A stretch of 25,152 nt of DNA from CAG-917 sp028724485 (GTDB taxonomy: Bacteria; Bacillota; Clostridia; Christensenellales; CAG-917). A program made the translations under genes and the position numbers. Location of the stretch: the NCBI GenBank assembly GCA_028724485.1, contig JAQYCY010000018.1:1-25152 (forward strand), written 5' to 3'. Shown here in pieces: positions 15,609 to 22,856 of the stretch; position 1 is the first letter of the stretch, and every line of letters begins with the position of its first letter. The notes beneath the pieces are model-generated. The model worked only from the letters and a program-made list of their open reading frames with translations, was not told the DNA's origin and made no database searches.

Positions 15609-16504
15609 ATAAGCCTAAACGCCCTCCAATCGCCCTCTTCACGTCTTTCGTCAACGGTAAATCCGAGCGAAAGATACTTATCTATAACTTCTGCTTCTCT
15701 GCTGTCGATAATTCCCGACATTATGAGAACGCCGCCTTTTGCGATATGCTTACCTATACCTTCAGCAAGTCGAAGCAAAATATCCGCCGTTAAATTTGCG
15801 AATACGACGTCGCCTATCTCGCCCGTTTTGGCAAGAAGGTCGCTTTGTTCGATTTTTACGTCCACGTCGTTAAACTTTGCGTTTAAGGTCGCCGCTTCGA
15901 TACATTGAGAGTCGAGGTCGCACATATAAACGCTTTTCGCGCCTAAAATGCTCGCCGAAATTCCGAGTATTCCGCTTCCGCACCCGACGTCGATGACTTT
16001 TTTTCCGACAAGCGACGGCGTAAGGTCAAGACACATTCTTGTAGTTGCGTGTTCGCCCGTTCCGAAAGCCATTCCCGGTTCGAGTTTTATTGTCTTTTCG
16101 CCATTTTTCGGTAAGTAATCTATCCACGACGGAACAACGGTTATCGATTTTGTGACAATCGGCTTATAATGCTTTCTCCATTCCGTCGACCAATCGAGGT
16201 TTTCGAGTTTTTTTGTAGTCACGTCCAATTTGACGTTTGGCAATAAAAGCTCTTTCATTTGGTCGAAACGCGACAAAAATTCTGTCGGTTCGCCTTCGAT
16301 AACGGTAGTCAAAACCGCCCTGTTATCAGGTTCGTTCAAAACAGAATCGTCCACGTAATCCCAACTCGTGCCGTTTGTCAGAGCGTCAACGACGTCCGCT
16401 TTGTCTATTATGCTTACGCCTGCCGCTCCCACGCTAAACAAAATGGCAGAAACAGTTTCTGCCAAATCGTGTGTGGTTGTAATTTTAATTTCAAATTGTT
16501 CCAT
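15599..16504 (-). CDS. prmA: Ribosomal protein L11 methyltransferase PrmA
   Basis: Methylates lysines and the N-terminal amino group of ribosomal protein uL11, using SAM. The 301-residue sequence has GMAFGTGEHATTRMCL, then the class I SAM motif VIDVGCGSGILGI, then the acidic strand end YMCDLD, and FANLTADIL in the place of the catalytic NxxA/D motif. The C-terminus EEGDWRAFRL is typical. The start ATG shares one base with the dnaJ stop codon (TAATG). It follows dnaJ as in Bacillus and Clostridium. Confidence 0.95.
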   Translation of the reverse strand: MEQFEIKITTTHDLAETVSAILFSVGAAGVSIIDKADVVDALTNGTSWDYVDDSVLNEPDNRAVLTTVIEGEPTEFLSRFDQMKELLLPNVKLDVTTKKLENLDWSTEWRKHYKPIVTKSITVVPSWIDYLPKNGEKTIKLEPGMAFGTGEHATTRMCLDLTPSLVGKKVIDVGCGSGILGISASILGAKSVYMCDLDSQCIEAATLNAKFNDVDVKIEQSDLLAKTGEIGDVVFANLTADILLRLAEGIGKHIAKGGVLIMSGIIDSREAEVIDKYLSLGFTVDERREEGDWRAFRLIWN

Positions 16505-17652
16505 TAAAGTTTATCCTTGTATTCCTTTTGCATAGGGAATTGTTTGCTCTCGAACGTCGTTTGCAATTTTTTAAGTTCTTCTTTCTGCGCCCTTGAAAGA
16601 CTCTTCGGGACTTCGACGATAATCGTCACAAGCAAGTCGCCGTTCGTAGTCTTTTTAAGCTGCTTGATGCCCTGTCCCTTGATTTTGAACACGGTACCCG
16701 ATTGAGTTCCGCTCGGAACGTCAAGCGTCGTAGGCGTTGTCAGCGTCGGAACGGAAACCGTACAACCGAGCGCGGCGTCAACCATCGAGATAGGAATGTT
16801 TACAAGCAAATCGTAATCTCGTCTAACAAACAATTTATGCGTTTTTACGGAAATCTGAGCAATGAGTGCGCCGTTTTCGCCGCCGTTCATTCCTTGATGT
16901 CCCTCACCAGCATAATTGATTCTTTGTCCGTTGTCAATGCCGGCAGGAATATTTATCGTAATTTCTCTTGCGACTTCTTTTCTGGCTTTGCCGCCGCAAG
17001 TAGGACAAACTTCCGAAATAATTTTACCTTTGCCGCCGCAATTAGGGCAAGCGGTCACTTGTTGTATCACGCCAAACGGCGTACGTTGCGTTTGATTGAC
17101 TTGTCCCGTGCCATGACAGTGGTCACAGACTTTGAAAGCCGTTCCGTTTTTCGCGCCCGTTCCCTTGCAGTCAGGACAATTTTCGATACGTTTAATCGTA
17201 ATTTTCTTTTTACAGCCAAACGCCGCTTCTTCAAACGTCAAACTAACTCCGATTAAAATATCTTGTCCACGACGCGGTGAATTTGCGTTTCGCGTTCTCG
17301 ACGAACCGCCCATACCCCCGAAGCCCGAGAATATGCTTGAAAAGATATCGTCGAAACCGCCTGCGCTAAATCCGCTAAAACCTTGTCCGCCACCGCCGAA
17401 ACCGCTAAATCCCGAAGCGTTTTCATCGCCGTAACGGTCGTAGATTTCTTTCTTTTGCGGATCGGACAAAACGTCGTACGCGTGATTTATTTCCTTAAAC
17501 TGAGCTTCTGCCTTTTTCTTCTCTTCATCGGATGCGGTAGAATAAAGGTCCGGATGGTATTTTTTCGCCATCTTTCTGTACGCCTGCTTAATTTCGTCGG
17601 CAGTAGCGTTTCTTTCAACACCCAATAATTTGTAATAGTCCTTTTCGCTCAT
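16504..17652 (-). CDS. dnaJ: Chaperone protein DnaJ (Hsp40)
   Basis: Co-chaperone that delivers unfolded clients to DnaK and stimulates its ATPase. The 382-residue protein has the full class A layout: J domain with HPD at 33-35, a Gly/Phe-rich region (about 78-120), four zinc-binding CxxC modules (CPDCKGTG, CDHCHGTG, CPNCGGKG, CPTCGGKAR) and a C-terminal substrate-binding part. The fourth module has KAR instead of the usual GxG ending. AGAGGT lies five bases before the ATG. The 53-nt gap after dnaK contains a strong hairpin. Confidence 0.97.
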   Translation of the reverse strand: MSEKDYYKLLGVERNATADEIKQAYRKMAKKYHPDLYSTASDEEKKKAEAQFKEINHAYDVLSDPQKKEIYDRYGDENASGFSGFGGGGQGFSGFSAGGFDDIFSSIFSGFGGMGGSSRTRNANSPRRGQDILIGVSLTFEEAAFGCKKKITIKRIENCPDCKGTGAKNGTAFKVCDHCHGTGQVNQTQRTPFGVIQQVTACPNCGGKGKIISEVCPTCGGKARKEVAREITINIPAGIDNGQRINYAGEGHQGMNGGENGALIAQISVKTHKLFVRRDYDLLVNIPISMVDAALGCTVSVPTLTTPTTLDVPSGTQSGTVFKIKGQGIKQLKKTTNGDLLVTIIVEVPKSLSRAQKEELKKLQTTFESKQFPMQKEYKDKL

Positions 17653-17666
17653 ATGCTACCTCTTGA

Positions 17667-17692
17667 CTAAACCCACTTTGCAGTGGGTTTAG
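17667..17692 (-). promoter_or_regulatory. GNRA-capped hairpin between dnaK and dnaJ
   Basis: On the minus strand an 11-bp perfect stem (CTAAACCCACT/AGTGGGTTTAG) is closed by the GNRA tetraloop GCAA. It lies 13 bases after the dnaK stop and just before the dnaJ ribosome binding site. TCAAGAGG, not a T-run, follows on the minus strand, so it is probably an mRNA stability or processing element rather than a terminator. Confidence 0.75.
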
Positions 17693-17705
17693 CATTTTTT
17701 ATTGA

Positions 17706-19547
17706 TTAGTTTTCGTCGACAGTGCCGTCGCAACCGTCCGATGAAGCTCCGCCAGTCGCGTTAGGATCGAAACCTGCCGCCTTTGCAGCTTCGGCAGCCG
17801 CCTCAGGGTTTGCTTGATAGAACTTTGTCACAATCGGGTCGGTAACTTTGCTAAGTTCTTCGACAGCCGTCTTGACTTCGTCAGCCGTTTCGGCTTTTGC
17901 AACCGCTTCGGTGCAAGTCTTAATTGCGTCTTCGATTGCTTTCTTATCGTCGTCCGAAATTTTTTCGCCGTTTTCGCGAACGAATTTTTCCATAGCGAAT
18001 GTAAGTTGTTCGGCGCCGTTCTTAGCGTCTACTACTTCTTTACGTTTCTTATCTTCTTCGGCATACTTTTCAGCGTCTTTGATTGCCGCATTGATGTCGT
18101 TTTCGGTAAGATTGCTCGACGCAGTGATTGTAATCGATTGCTCTTTGTTCGTTCCCTTATCGACAGCCTTTACCGATACGATACCGTTTGCGTCGATATC
18201 GAACGTAACTTCGATTTGCGGAATGCCTCTAGGAGCAGGAGCAATACCGACAAGTTGGAATCTGCCAAGCGTCTTGTTGTCTTTTGCAAATTGTCTCTCG
18301 CCTTGAAGAACGTGAATGTCAACAGCCGTTTGATTGTCTGCGGCAGTCGAGAAGATTTGCGACTTGCTGGTAGGAATGGTCGTGTTACGCTCGATAAGCG
18401 GAGTGAATACGCCGCCGAGCGTTTCGATGCCGAGTGAAAGCGGAGTTACGTCCAAAAGCAACATATCTTTAACTTCGCCTGCAAGAACGCCGCCTTGAAT
18501 TGCCGCGCCGATTGCTACGCATTCGTCAGGGTTGATGCCCTTAAACGGCTCTTTACCCGTAACTTTCTTAACTGCGTCGTATACGGCAGGGATTCTCGTC
18601 GAGCCGCCGACCATAATAACTTTTGCAAGGTCTGAATATTTAAGTCCTGCGTCCTTCATAGCTTGTTCCATAGGAATGATTGTCTTTTGGACAAGGTCCT
18701 CGGTCAAAGCGTCGAATTTAGCTCTTGTGAGTTCCATATCGAGGTGTTTAGGACCGCCGTCCGCCATAGCGATGAACGGAAGATTGATTTTTGTTTTCGT
18801 TACGCCGCTAAGGTCGATTTTTGCTTTTTCGGCAGCTTCTTTAATTCTTTGCATTGCCATTTTATCGCCCGACAAATCGATGCCTTCTGCCTTTTTGAAT
18901 TCCGCAACGATGTAGTCCATAACCTTCTTATCGAAGTCGTCGCCGCCGAGACGGTTGTTACCGCTTGTAGCAAGAACTTCGAATACGCCGTCGCCGAGTT
19001 CCAAAATAGAAACGTCGAACGTACCGCCGCCGAGGTCGAATATCAAAACTTTTTGGTTTTTGTTTTCGTCTTTATCGACGCCGTAAGCCAATGCCGCCGC
19101 CGTAGGCTCGTTGATAATACGGAGGACTTCGAGTCCCGCAATTTTACCTGCGTCTTTGGTCGCTTGTCTTTGGCTGTCGCTGAAATATGCAGGAACGGTT
19201 ATAACCGCTTGCGTGATTTTGGTGTTAAGATACTTCTCAGCGTCGTTCTTAAGTTTAGTCAAAATCATTGCGCTGATTTCTTGCGGTGTATATTCTTTTC
19301 CTTCGATTTTAATCTTTTTGTCAGTACCCATATCTCTTTTAATGGAGATAACGGTATGCTCAGGGTTTGCGACCGCTTGACGTTTTGCGACGTCGCCTAC
19401 CAATCTTTCTCCGTCTTTTGTAAATGCAACGACTGACGGGGTCGTTCTCATACCTTCAGCGTTAGGGATTACGACAGGTTCTCCGCCTTCCATAACCGCT
19501 ACGCAAGAGTTTGTTGTACCAAGGTCAATACCGATAATTTTTCCCAT
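17706..19547 (-). CDS. dnaK: Chaperone protein DnaK (Hsp70)
   Basis: ATP-driven chaperone. The N-terminal nucleotide-binding domain has GIDLGTTNSCVAV (5-17), the connect-1 region IINEPTAAALAYG, phosphate-2 motif FDLGGGTFDVSIL and VGGSTRIPAV. The substrate-binding domain begins after the hydrophobic linker DMLLLDVTPLSLG. The helical lid ends in a Gly/Ala-rich tail, closing DGTVDEN. It has 613 residues, standard for Firmicutes. GAAGGAG lies about ten bases before the ATG, a slightly long spacing. It sits between grpE and dnaJ in the HrcA-controlled operon. Confidence 0.98.
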   Translation of the reverse strand: MGKIIGIDLGTTNSCVAVMEGGEPVVIPNAEGMRTTPSVVAFTKDGERLVGDVAKRQAVANPEHTVISIKRDMGTDKKIKIEGKEYTPQEISAMILTKLKNDAEKYLNTKITQAVITVPAYFSDSQRQATKDAGKIAGLEVLRIINEPTAAALAYGVDKDENKNQKVLIFDLGGGTFDVSILELGDGVFEVLATSGNNRLGGDDFDKKVMDYIVAEFKKAEGIDLSGDKMAMQRIKEAAEKAKIDLSGVTKTKINLPFIAMADGGPKHLDMELTRAKFDALTEDLVQKTIIPMEQAMKDAGLKYSDLAKVIMVGGSTRIPAVYDAVKKVTGKEPFKGINPDECVAIGAAIQGGVLAGEVKDMLLLDVTPLSLGIETLGGVFTPLIERNTTIPTSKSQIFSTAADNQTAVDIHVLQGERQFAKDNKTLGRFQLVGIAPAPRGIPQIEVTFDIDANGIVSVKAVDKGTNKEQSITITASSNLTENDINAAIKDAEKYAEEDKKRKEVVDAKNGAEQLTFAMEKFVRENGEKISDDDKKAIEDAIKTCTEAVAKAETADEVKTAVEELSKVTDPIVTKFYQANPEAAAEAAKAAGFDPNATGGASSDGCDGTVDEN

Positions 19548-19607
19548 AATAATATATCTCCTTCAAAATTTATTTTTTATTTTTTATTTATACTTAAAGG
19601 CTTTTGC

Positions 19608-20210
19608 CTAGCCCGCAACTTTTACCATTGCATATCTAAGCACCGTTTCGCCTTTTAAATATCCTTTTTGTAATACGTCCAAAACCTTTCCGCTCATTTC
19701 GGCATTCTCTTCTCGAAGAACCGCCGTCATCAAGTTAGGGTCGAACGCGTCACCCGTTTTAACTTCCATTGCTTTTACGTTAAACTTTGTCAAAACGGTC
19801 GTTAATTGTTGTTCGATAAGTTCAAAACCTTTGAGATTGTTTTCGTCGCTTATCATTGCTTTTGCTCTGTCTACGTTGTCTACGACTTCAAGCAGCTTTT
19901 CAAGCACTGCCGACTCGCCTACCGCGCGCATTTCGCTTGCAAGCGACTCGTTACGCTTTTTATAGTTTTCAAAGTCCGCTCTGAGTCTTTGCGCCGTATT
20001 TTTATTTTCTTCGGCAAGAGCTATGTTCTTTCCGAGTTCGGTTTCGAGATATCCGACGTATTCTTCGGGCGACATTTCGTCTTTTGCAACGCCGTCTGCC
20101 TTTTGCGTATTTTCCGCTACCTCTTCTTGCTCTTTTTCCTTGCATTCGTTTTCGGCTGTCTCAACCATTTCGTCGACTTTTTGTTTTAAGTCCTTATTGT
20201 CCTTTGCCAT
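19608..20210 (-). CDS. grpE: Nucleotide exchange factor GrpE
   Basis: Releases ADP from DnaK and acts as a thermosensor. The 200-residue protein has a long acidic N-terminal segment, a coiled-coil helix (AEENKNTAQRLRADFENYKKRNE) and a C-terminal beta domain (NVKAMEVKTGDAFDPNLMTAV, then VLQKGYLKGETVLRYAMVKV), all typical. Its ATG follows directly on the hrcA stop codon, and its GGAGG lies in the last codons of hrcA, so translation of the two is coupled. Confidence 0.96.
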   Translation of the reverse strand: MAKDNKDLKQKVDEMVETAENECKEKEQEEVAENTQKADGVAKDEMSPEEYVGYLETELGKNIALAEENKNTAQRLRADFENYKKRNESLASEMRAVGESAVLEKLLEVVDNVDRAKAMISDENNLKGFELIEQQLTTVLTKFNVKAMEVKTGDAFDPNLMTAVLREENAEMSGKVLDVLQKGYLKGETVLRYAMVKVAG

Positions 20211-21251
20211 TTATTCCTCCACTTTATCACCGTCAAAGACGTTTTCAAGAGATTTCTTTATTCCGTCAAGAACCGATAAAACTTTTTTATAATCCATTCG
20301 TTCGGGACCTATAACGCCCGCTTGTCCGATGACCTGTCCGTTGATCTTGTATTCCGCCGTAACTATTGCGCATTTATCTATGCCGCCGTTTTCGTCGCTT
20401 CCGATTTTCAGCGACAGCTCGATATTGTCGTCGGGCGTAGCTACGAGCTTTTCAAGGCTTTCGCTGTCACCCACCAGTTGCAAAAAGTTTTTGACGTCGC
20501 TCGGACTGTCAGAATAATCAAGCACCTTTAATGCTCCCTCAACGTGAATAGACTTTCTTTTTTCGAGACTGTAATTTCTCAATATGTCTATAATCTCTCC
20601 GAATACCTGTTTGTATCCCAAAAGATTTTCGCCTATCGTTTTAAGTTCGCTCTCCATATCAAGGTCGGAAACCCTTTTCCCTTTAAACGCTTTATTCAGC
20701 AACTTAGACGCCGTTTCAACGCCCGAGCTAAGTACGTCGTCGGGAAGCCTGATTGCCTTGTCGGTAATTATTCCGCAGTTAGTGACGATAAGCACAAGCG
20801 CAAGGCCGTTACTTAATCCGACAAGTTTTATTTCTTCGATTTCGACGTCGCTTAAATTGTTCGTCACGACAACCGAAGTATAATTTGTCGAATCGCTTAT
20901 TATTTTCGCCGCTTCCGCAGATAATGTTTCGACGTCGCTTGCCTGTTTTGAAAATCTTTTAGTCATTTCGCTAAGGTCGGATTCCGAAAACTCTCTGTTT
21001 GCGAACGCCCTTTCGCAATACAACTTATAGGCTTCCGCAAGCGGAACTCTGCCTGCCGAGGTATGCGGCTTGTCGATATACCCGAGAGCTTCAAGAGCAT
21101 TGAGTTCACTTCTTATCGTAGCCGAACTGACTTCGGGAAGATACTTTGCCTGAATGTCCGCACTCGAAACAGGAGCAGCCGATTTAATATAATCGTCTAC
21201 CAAAGCTGTAAGTATTTTTTCTTTTCTTTCAGATAATTCCTTTTTTGGCAT
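20211..21251 (-). CDS. hrcA: Heat-inducible transcription repressor HrcA
   Basis: HrcA binds CIRCE operators and represses class I heat-shock genes; its activity depends on GroEL in Bacillus. The 346-residue protein has an N-terminal winged helix (LSERKEKILTALVDDYIKSAAPVSS... SSATIRSELNALEALGYIDKPHTSAGRVPL) and a C-terminal GAF-like dimerisation part with VIGPERMDYKKVLSVLDGI. I favour the ATG at 21251 (MPKKELSERK) because it gives family length and GGAG lies six bases upstream. The in-frame ATG at 21296 has an equally good GGAG and would add 15 residues. The gene is first in its operon and should repress itself through the operator upstream. Confidence 0.96.
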   Translation of the reverse strand: MPKKELSERKEKILTALVDDYIKSAAPVSSADIQAKYLPEVSSATIRSELNALEALGYIDKPHTSAGRVPLAEAYKLYCERAFANREFSESDLSEMTKRFSKQASDVETLSAEAAKIISDSTNYTSVVVTNNLSDVEIEEIKLVGLSNGLALVLIVTNCGIITDKAIRLPDDVLSSGVETASKLLNKAFKGKRVSDLDMESELKTIGENLLGYKQVFGEIIDILRNYSLEKRKSIHVEGALKVLDYSDSPSDVKNFLQLVGDSESLEKLVATPDDNIELSLKIGSDENGGIDKCAIVTAEYKINGQVIGQAGVIGPERMDYKKVLSVLDGIKKSLENVFDGDKVEE

Positions 21252-21305
21252 TTGGCACTCCGTTTTTGTTATGCTATGCTCTCTTTCGAGAAGCATTTAG
21301 CACTC
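21252..21305 (-). promoter_or_regulatory. Two CIRCE half-sites over the two candidate hrcA ribosome binding sites
   Basis: On the minus strand GAGTGCTAA (21297-21305) and GAGTGCCAA (21252-21260) each directly precede an in-frame ATG, and each includes the GGAG Shine-Dalgarno. With the CIRCE arm at 21319-21327 they form three same-direction half-sites at 22- and 45-bp offsets. Confidence 0.6.
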
Positions 21306-21318
21306 CGACATATCTCTG

Positions 21319-21345
21319 TTAGCACTCTAACCCTTTGTCTGCTAA
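21319..21345 (-). promoter_or_regulatory. CIRCE operator (HrcA binding site), imperfect
   Basis: TTAGCACTC, nine bases, then GTCTGCTAA: the consensus TTAGCACTC-N9-GAGTGCTAA with one perfect arm and two mismatches in the other. It lies immediately after the -10 box, at the expected start of transcription, the usual position for repression. Confidence 0.85.
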
Positions 21346-21346
21346 C

Positions 21347-21375
21347 AATATATTACCATTATTGCTAAATGTCAA
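21347..21375 (-). promoter_or_regulatory. Promoter of the hrcA-dnaK operon
   Basis: A perfect TTGACA (21370-21375), a 17-bp spacer and TATATT (21347-21352) on the minus strand, with the CIRCE beginning two bases further on. Confidence 0.9.
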
Positions 21376-21447
21376 CTGTTTTATGCAAATTTTTTAAATT
21401 TTTTTATATAAATTTTTCTACAAATTTTTAATAACGTTTAATAATCG

Positions 21448-21554
21448 ATTATCTGCATTTCCGATTTGTCTAACACTTCCGTTTTATCTAACATTTTCAG
21501 TTTATTTGACTTTTTTCGGCTTCTTTATCTTTTTCGGTTTATCTGACACTTTCG
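21448..21554. repeat. Degenerate tandem repeats, about 18-bp unit, about six copies
   Basis: Successive blocks read roughly TTTATCTAACATTTTCNG. They start near 21448, 21464, 21482, 21501, 21520 and 21538 and are 16-19 bp long. Copies differ at several positions. They lie between the hrcA promoter and the next upstream terminator; no gene is seen here. Confidence 0.55.
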
Positions 21555-21576
21555 TAAATTTTAATTCTCGCTCAAT

Positions 21577-21608
21577 AAAAAACGGTCGCCCGAAAACGAG
21601 CAACCGTT
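21577..21608 (-). terminator. Terminator downstream of the zinc-ribbon gene
   Basis: On the minus strand a 12-bp stem with two G-U pairs (AACGGTTGCTCG/CGGGCGACCGTT) and loop TTTT is followed by a T-run. It lies about 155 bp past the stop of the zinc-ribbon gene and upstream of the hrcA promoter. Confidence 0.8.
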
Positions 21609-21694
21609 ACAAGTTATATTAAAATTTAAAAAGTTGTGTCATTAAGATTATTGAAGTTATATCTTTAAAATTACAGATATTTTTTCATTAAGAT

Positions 21695-21735
21695 TATAAC
21701 TTTTATTAAAATTAAGGCTATAACTTTTATTAAAA
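21695..21735. repeat. Two 17-bp direct repeats after the zinc-ribbon gene
   Basis: TATAACTTTTATTAAAA occurs at 21695-21711 and 21719-21735, and CATTAAGATTA recurs at about 21640 and 21686. The stretch is AT-rich and holds no gene. Confidence 0.6.
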
Positions 21736-21763
21736 AGAATATAAGCCGTTATTAAGCTAATCG

Positions 21764-22852
21764 CTAAATTCCGTCTACCACGTTCCTAACCGCTTCTCTG
21801 TCCGTCAATGCCGACTGAGCCAAAACGTCGTCGTCGGTAAAAACGTAATCTGCACGATTGTTCACACATTTAACGTAAAGACGTTTTACGATGTCGGCAA
21901 CCGCCCCTTCGACGTTTCCGTGATTTATAAAAAGCAAGTTATAAACGTTTTTACGCATTTTTCCGCCAAGTTTATGTTTGCCGACCTTATTCACAAAAAA
22001 CATATAGCAATCGTTGTCGGGATCGGTTTCATCCGATTGCGAACTCCAGTCTTTTGCATACGCCATAATGTTTGAAAAATTCAGTTCTTTGTTCGTATAA
22101 CAAAGTCTGCCTGCCGTATTCGTATGAACGATAAGAGCTTGGATTTTTCCGTCGCCAAGCAAAGCGGCTATATCTTTTGCATTCTTACAAAACTCGTTTT
22201 TCGTCATTTTGAACATTCCGAAAAGCGGCGTATGAGAATTTCCATAGCAGGATTTAAGTATTTTTACGGATGCGTCATAAGACGTATCATCACCTATTTC
22301 CGTTGCTTTTTTTACTATGCCGTACTTTAATCTTATATACTCAATATCTTTTTCGTAATAATCAGAACTTTCGGGCGGCAAATTTTCGAGCATTTCGATA
22401 AACTCTTTTGCGGCTTCTTTTTTCAAATTCAAAAACACTTCGTTATCGAAGCCGTCCACACCGTTTTCGACTTCACAACTTTCACAGCTCGAAAGGAACA
22501 AGAACTTAAAGTAAAAACTTGCGTATCTCGCCCTTTCCGATTTACTGCGACTGCGTTCTATGTAATCGTGCGCATAATAGAAACCTATTTTCAGTATTGC
22601 CTTAGGATGCCCTAATCCGACCGCTTTAAAGCACATATCAGTAGCTTTTGCAATGAGTTCCTTAAACAACTTGCGATTGTCCGTCTTTATTGCGTTGTGA
22701 TAAAGCAATTCCGACATTTTGTAAAGCTCGTCGTTTTCTTTAGTCACTACAAAATGCTCATCGAGAATCTTGTTTTTACAGTTTGGGCAAACGAGAGAGC
22801 CGTCGAACAAAGTCAAAAATTCTACGTCTTTTTTACACTTTCTACATTCCAT
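21764..22852 (-). CDS. Zinc-ribbon protein of unknown function
   Basis: I do not recognise this 362-residue protein beyond its N-terminus, a short zinc ribbon with Cys3/Cys6 and Cys22/Cys25 (CRKC and CPNC). Residues about 42-135 are helical with an A-L-G-HPKA pattern (CFKAVGLGHPKAILKIGFYYAHDY) reminiscent of Sel1/TPR-type repeats. The C-terminal half mixes strands and helices (IQALIVHTNTAGRLCYTNKEL; CYMFFVNKVGKHKLGGKMRKNVYNLLFIN) without a motif I can name. There is no signal peptide or membrane helix, so it is probably cytoplasmic. Its ATG is four bases after the stop of the MBG-repeat gene and its AAAGGAG lies in the last codons of that gene, so the two form one transcription unit. Confidence 0.7.
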   Translation of the reverse strand: MECRKCKKDVEFLTLFDGSLVCPNCKNKILDEHFVVTKENDELYKMSELLYHNAIKTDNRKLFKELIAKATDMCFKAVGLGHPKAILKIGFYYAHDYIERSRSKSERARYASFYFKFLFLSSCESCEVENGVDGFDNEVFLNLKKEAAKEFIEMLENLPPESSDYYEKDIEYIRLKYGIVKKATEIGDDTSYDASVKILKSCYGNSHTPLFGMFKMTKNEFCKNAKDIAALLGDGKIQALIVHTNTAGRLCYTNKELNFSNIMAYAKDWSSQSDETDPDNDCYMFFVNKVGKHKLGGKMRKNVYNLLFINHGNVEGAVADIVKRLYVKCVNNRADYVFTDDDVLAQSALTDREAVRNVVDGI

Positions 22853-22856
22853 AACC

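Noticed and set aside
17667..17692. The dnaK-dnaJ hairpin as a Rho-independent terminator
   Set aside because: The T-run lies on the wrong side for minus-strand transcription; TCAAGAGG follows the stem on the transcribed strand.
17814..19436. Several open frames of 90-257 residues on the plus strand across dnaK
   Set aside because: They are shadows of the highly conserved dnaK gene and encode no recognisable domain.
21252..21296. A 15-residue N-terminal extension of HrcA from the ATG at 21296
   Set aside because: I kept the ATG at 21251 as the start because family members begin near MPKKELSERK; the upstream start is reported as a finding since its ribosome binding site is equally good.
21448..21735. 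The repeats as a possible CRISPR array
   Set aside because: The units are imperfect and contiguous, with no constant-length unique spacers and no cas genes nearby.
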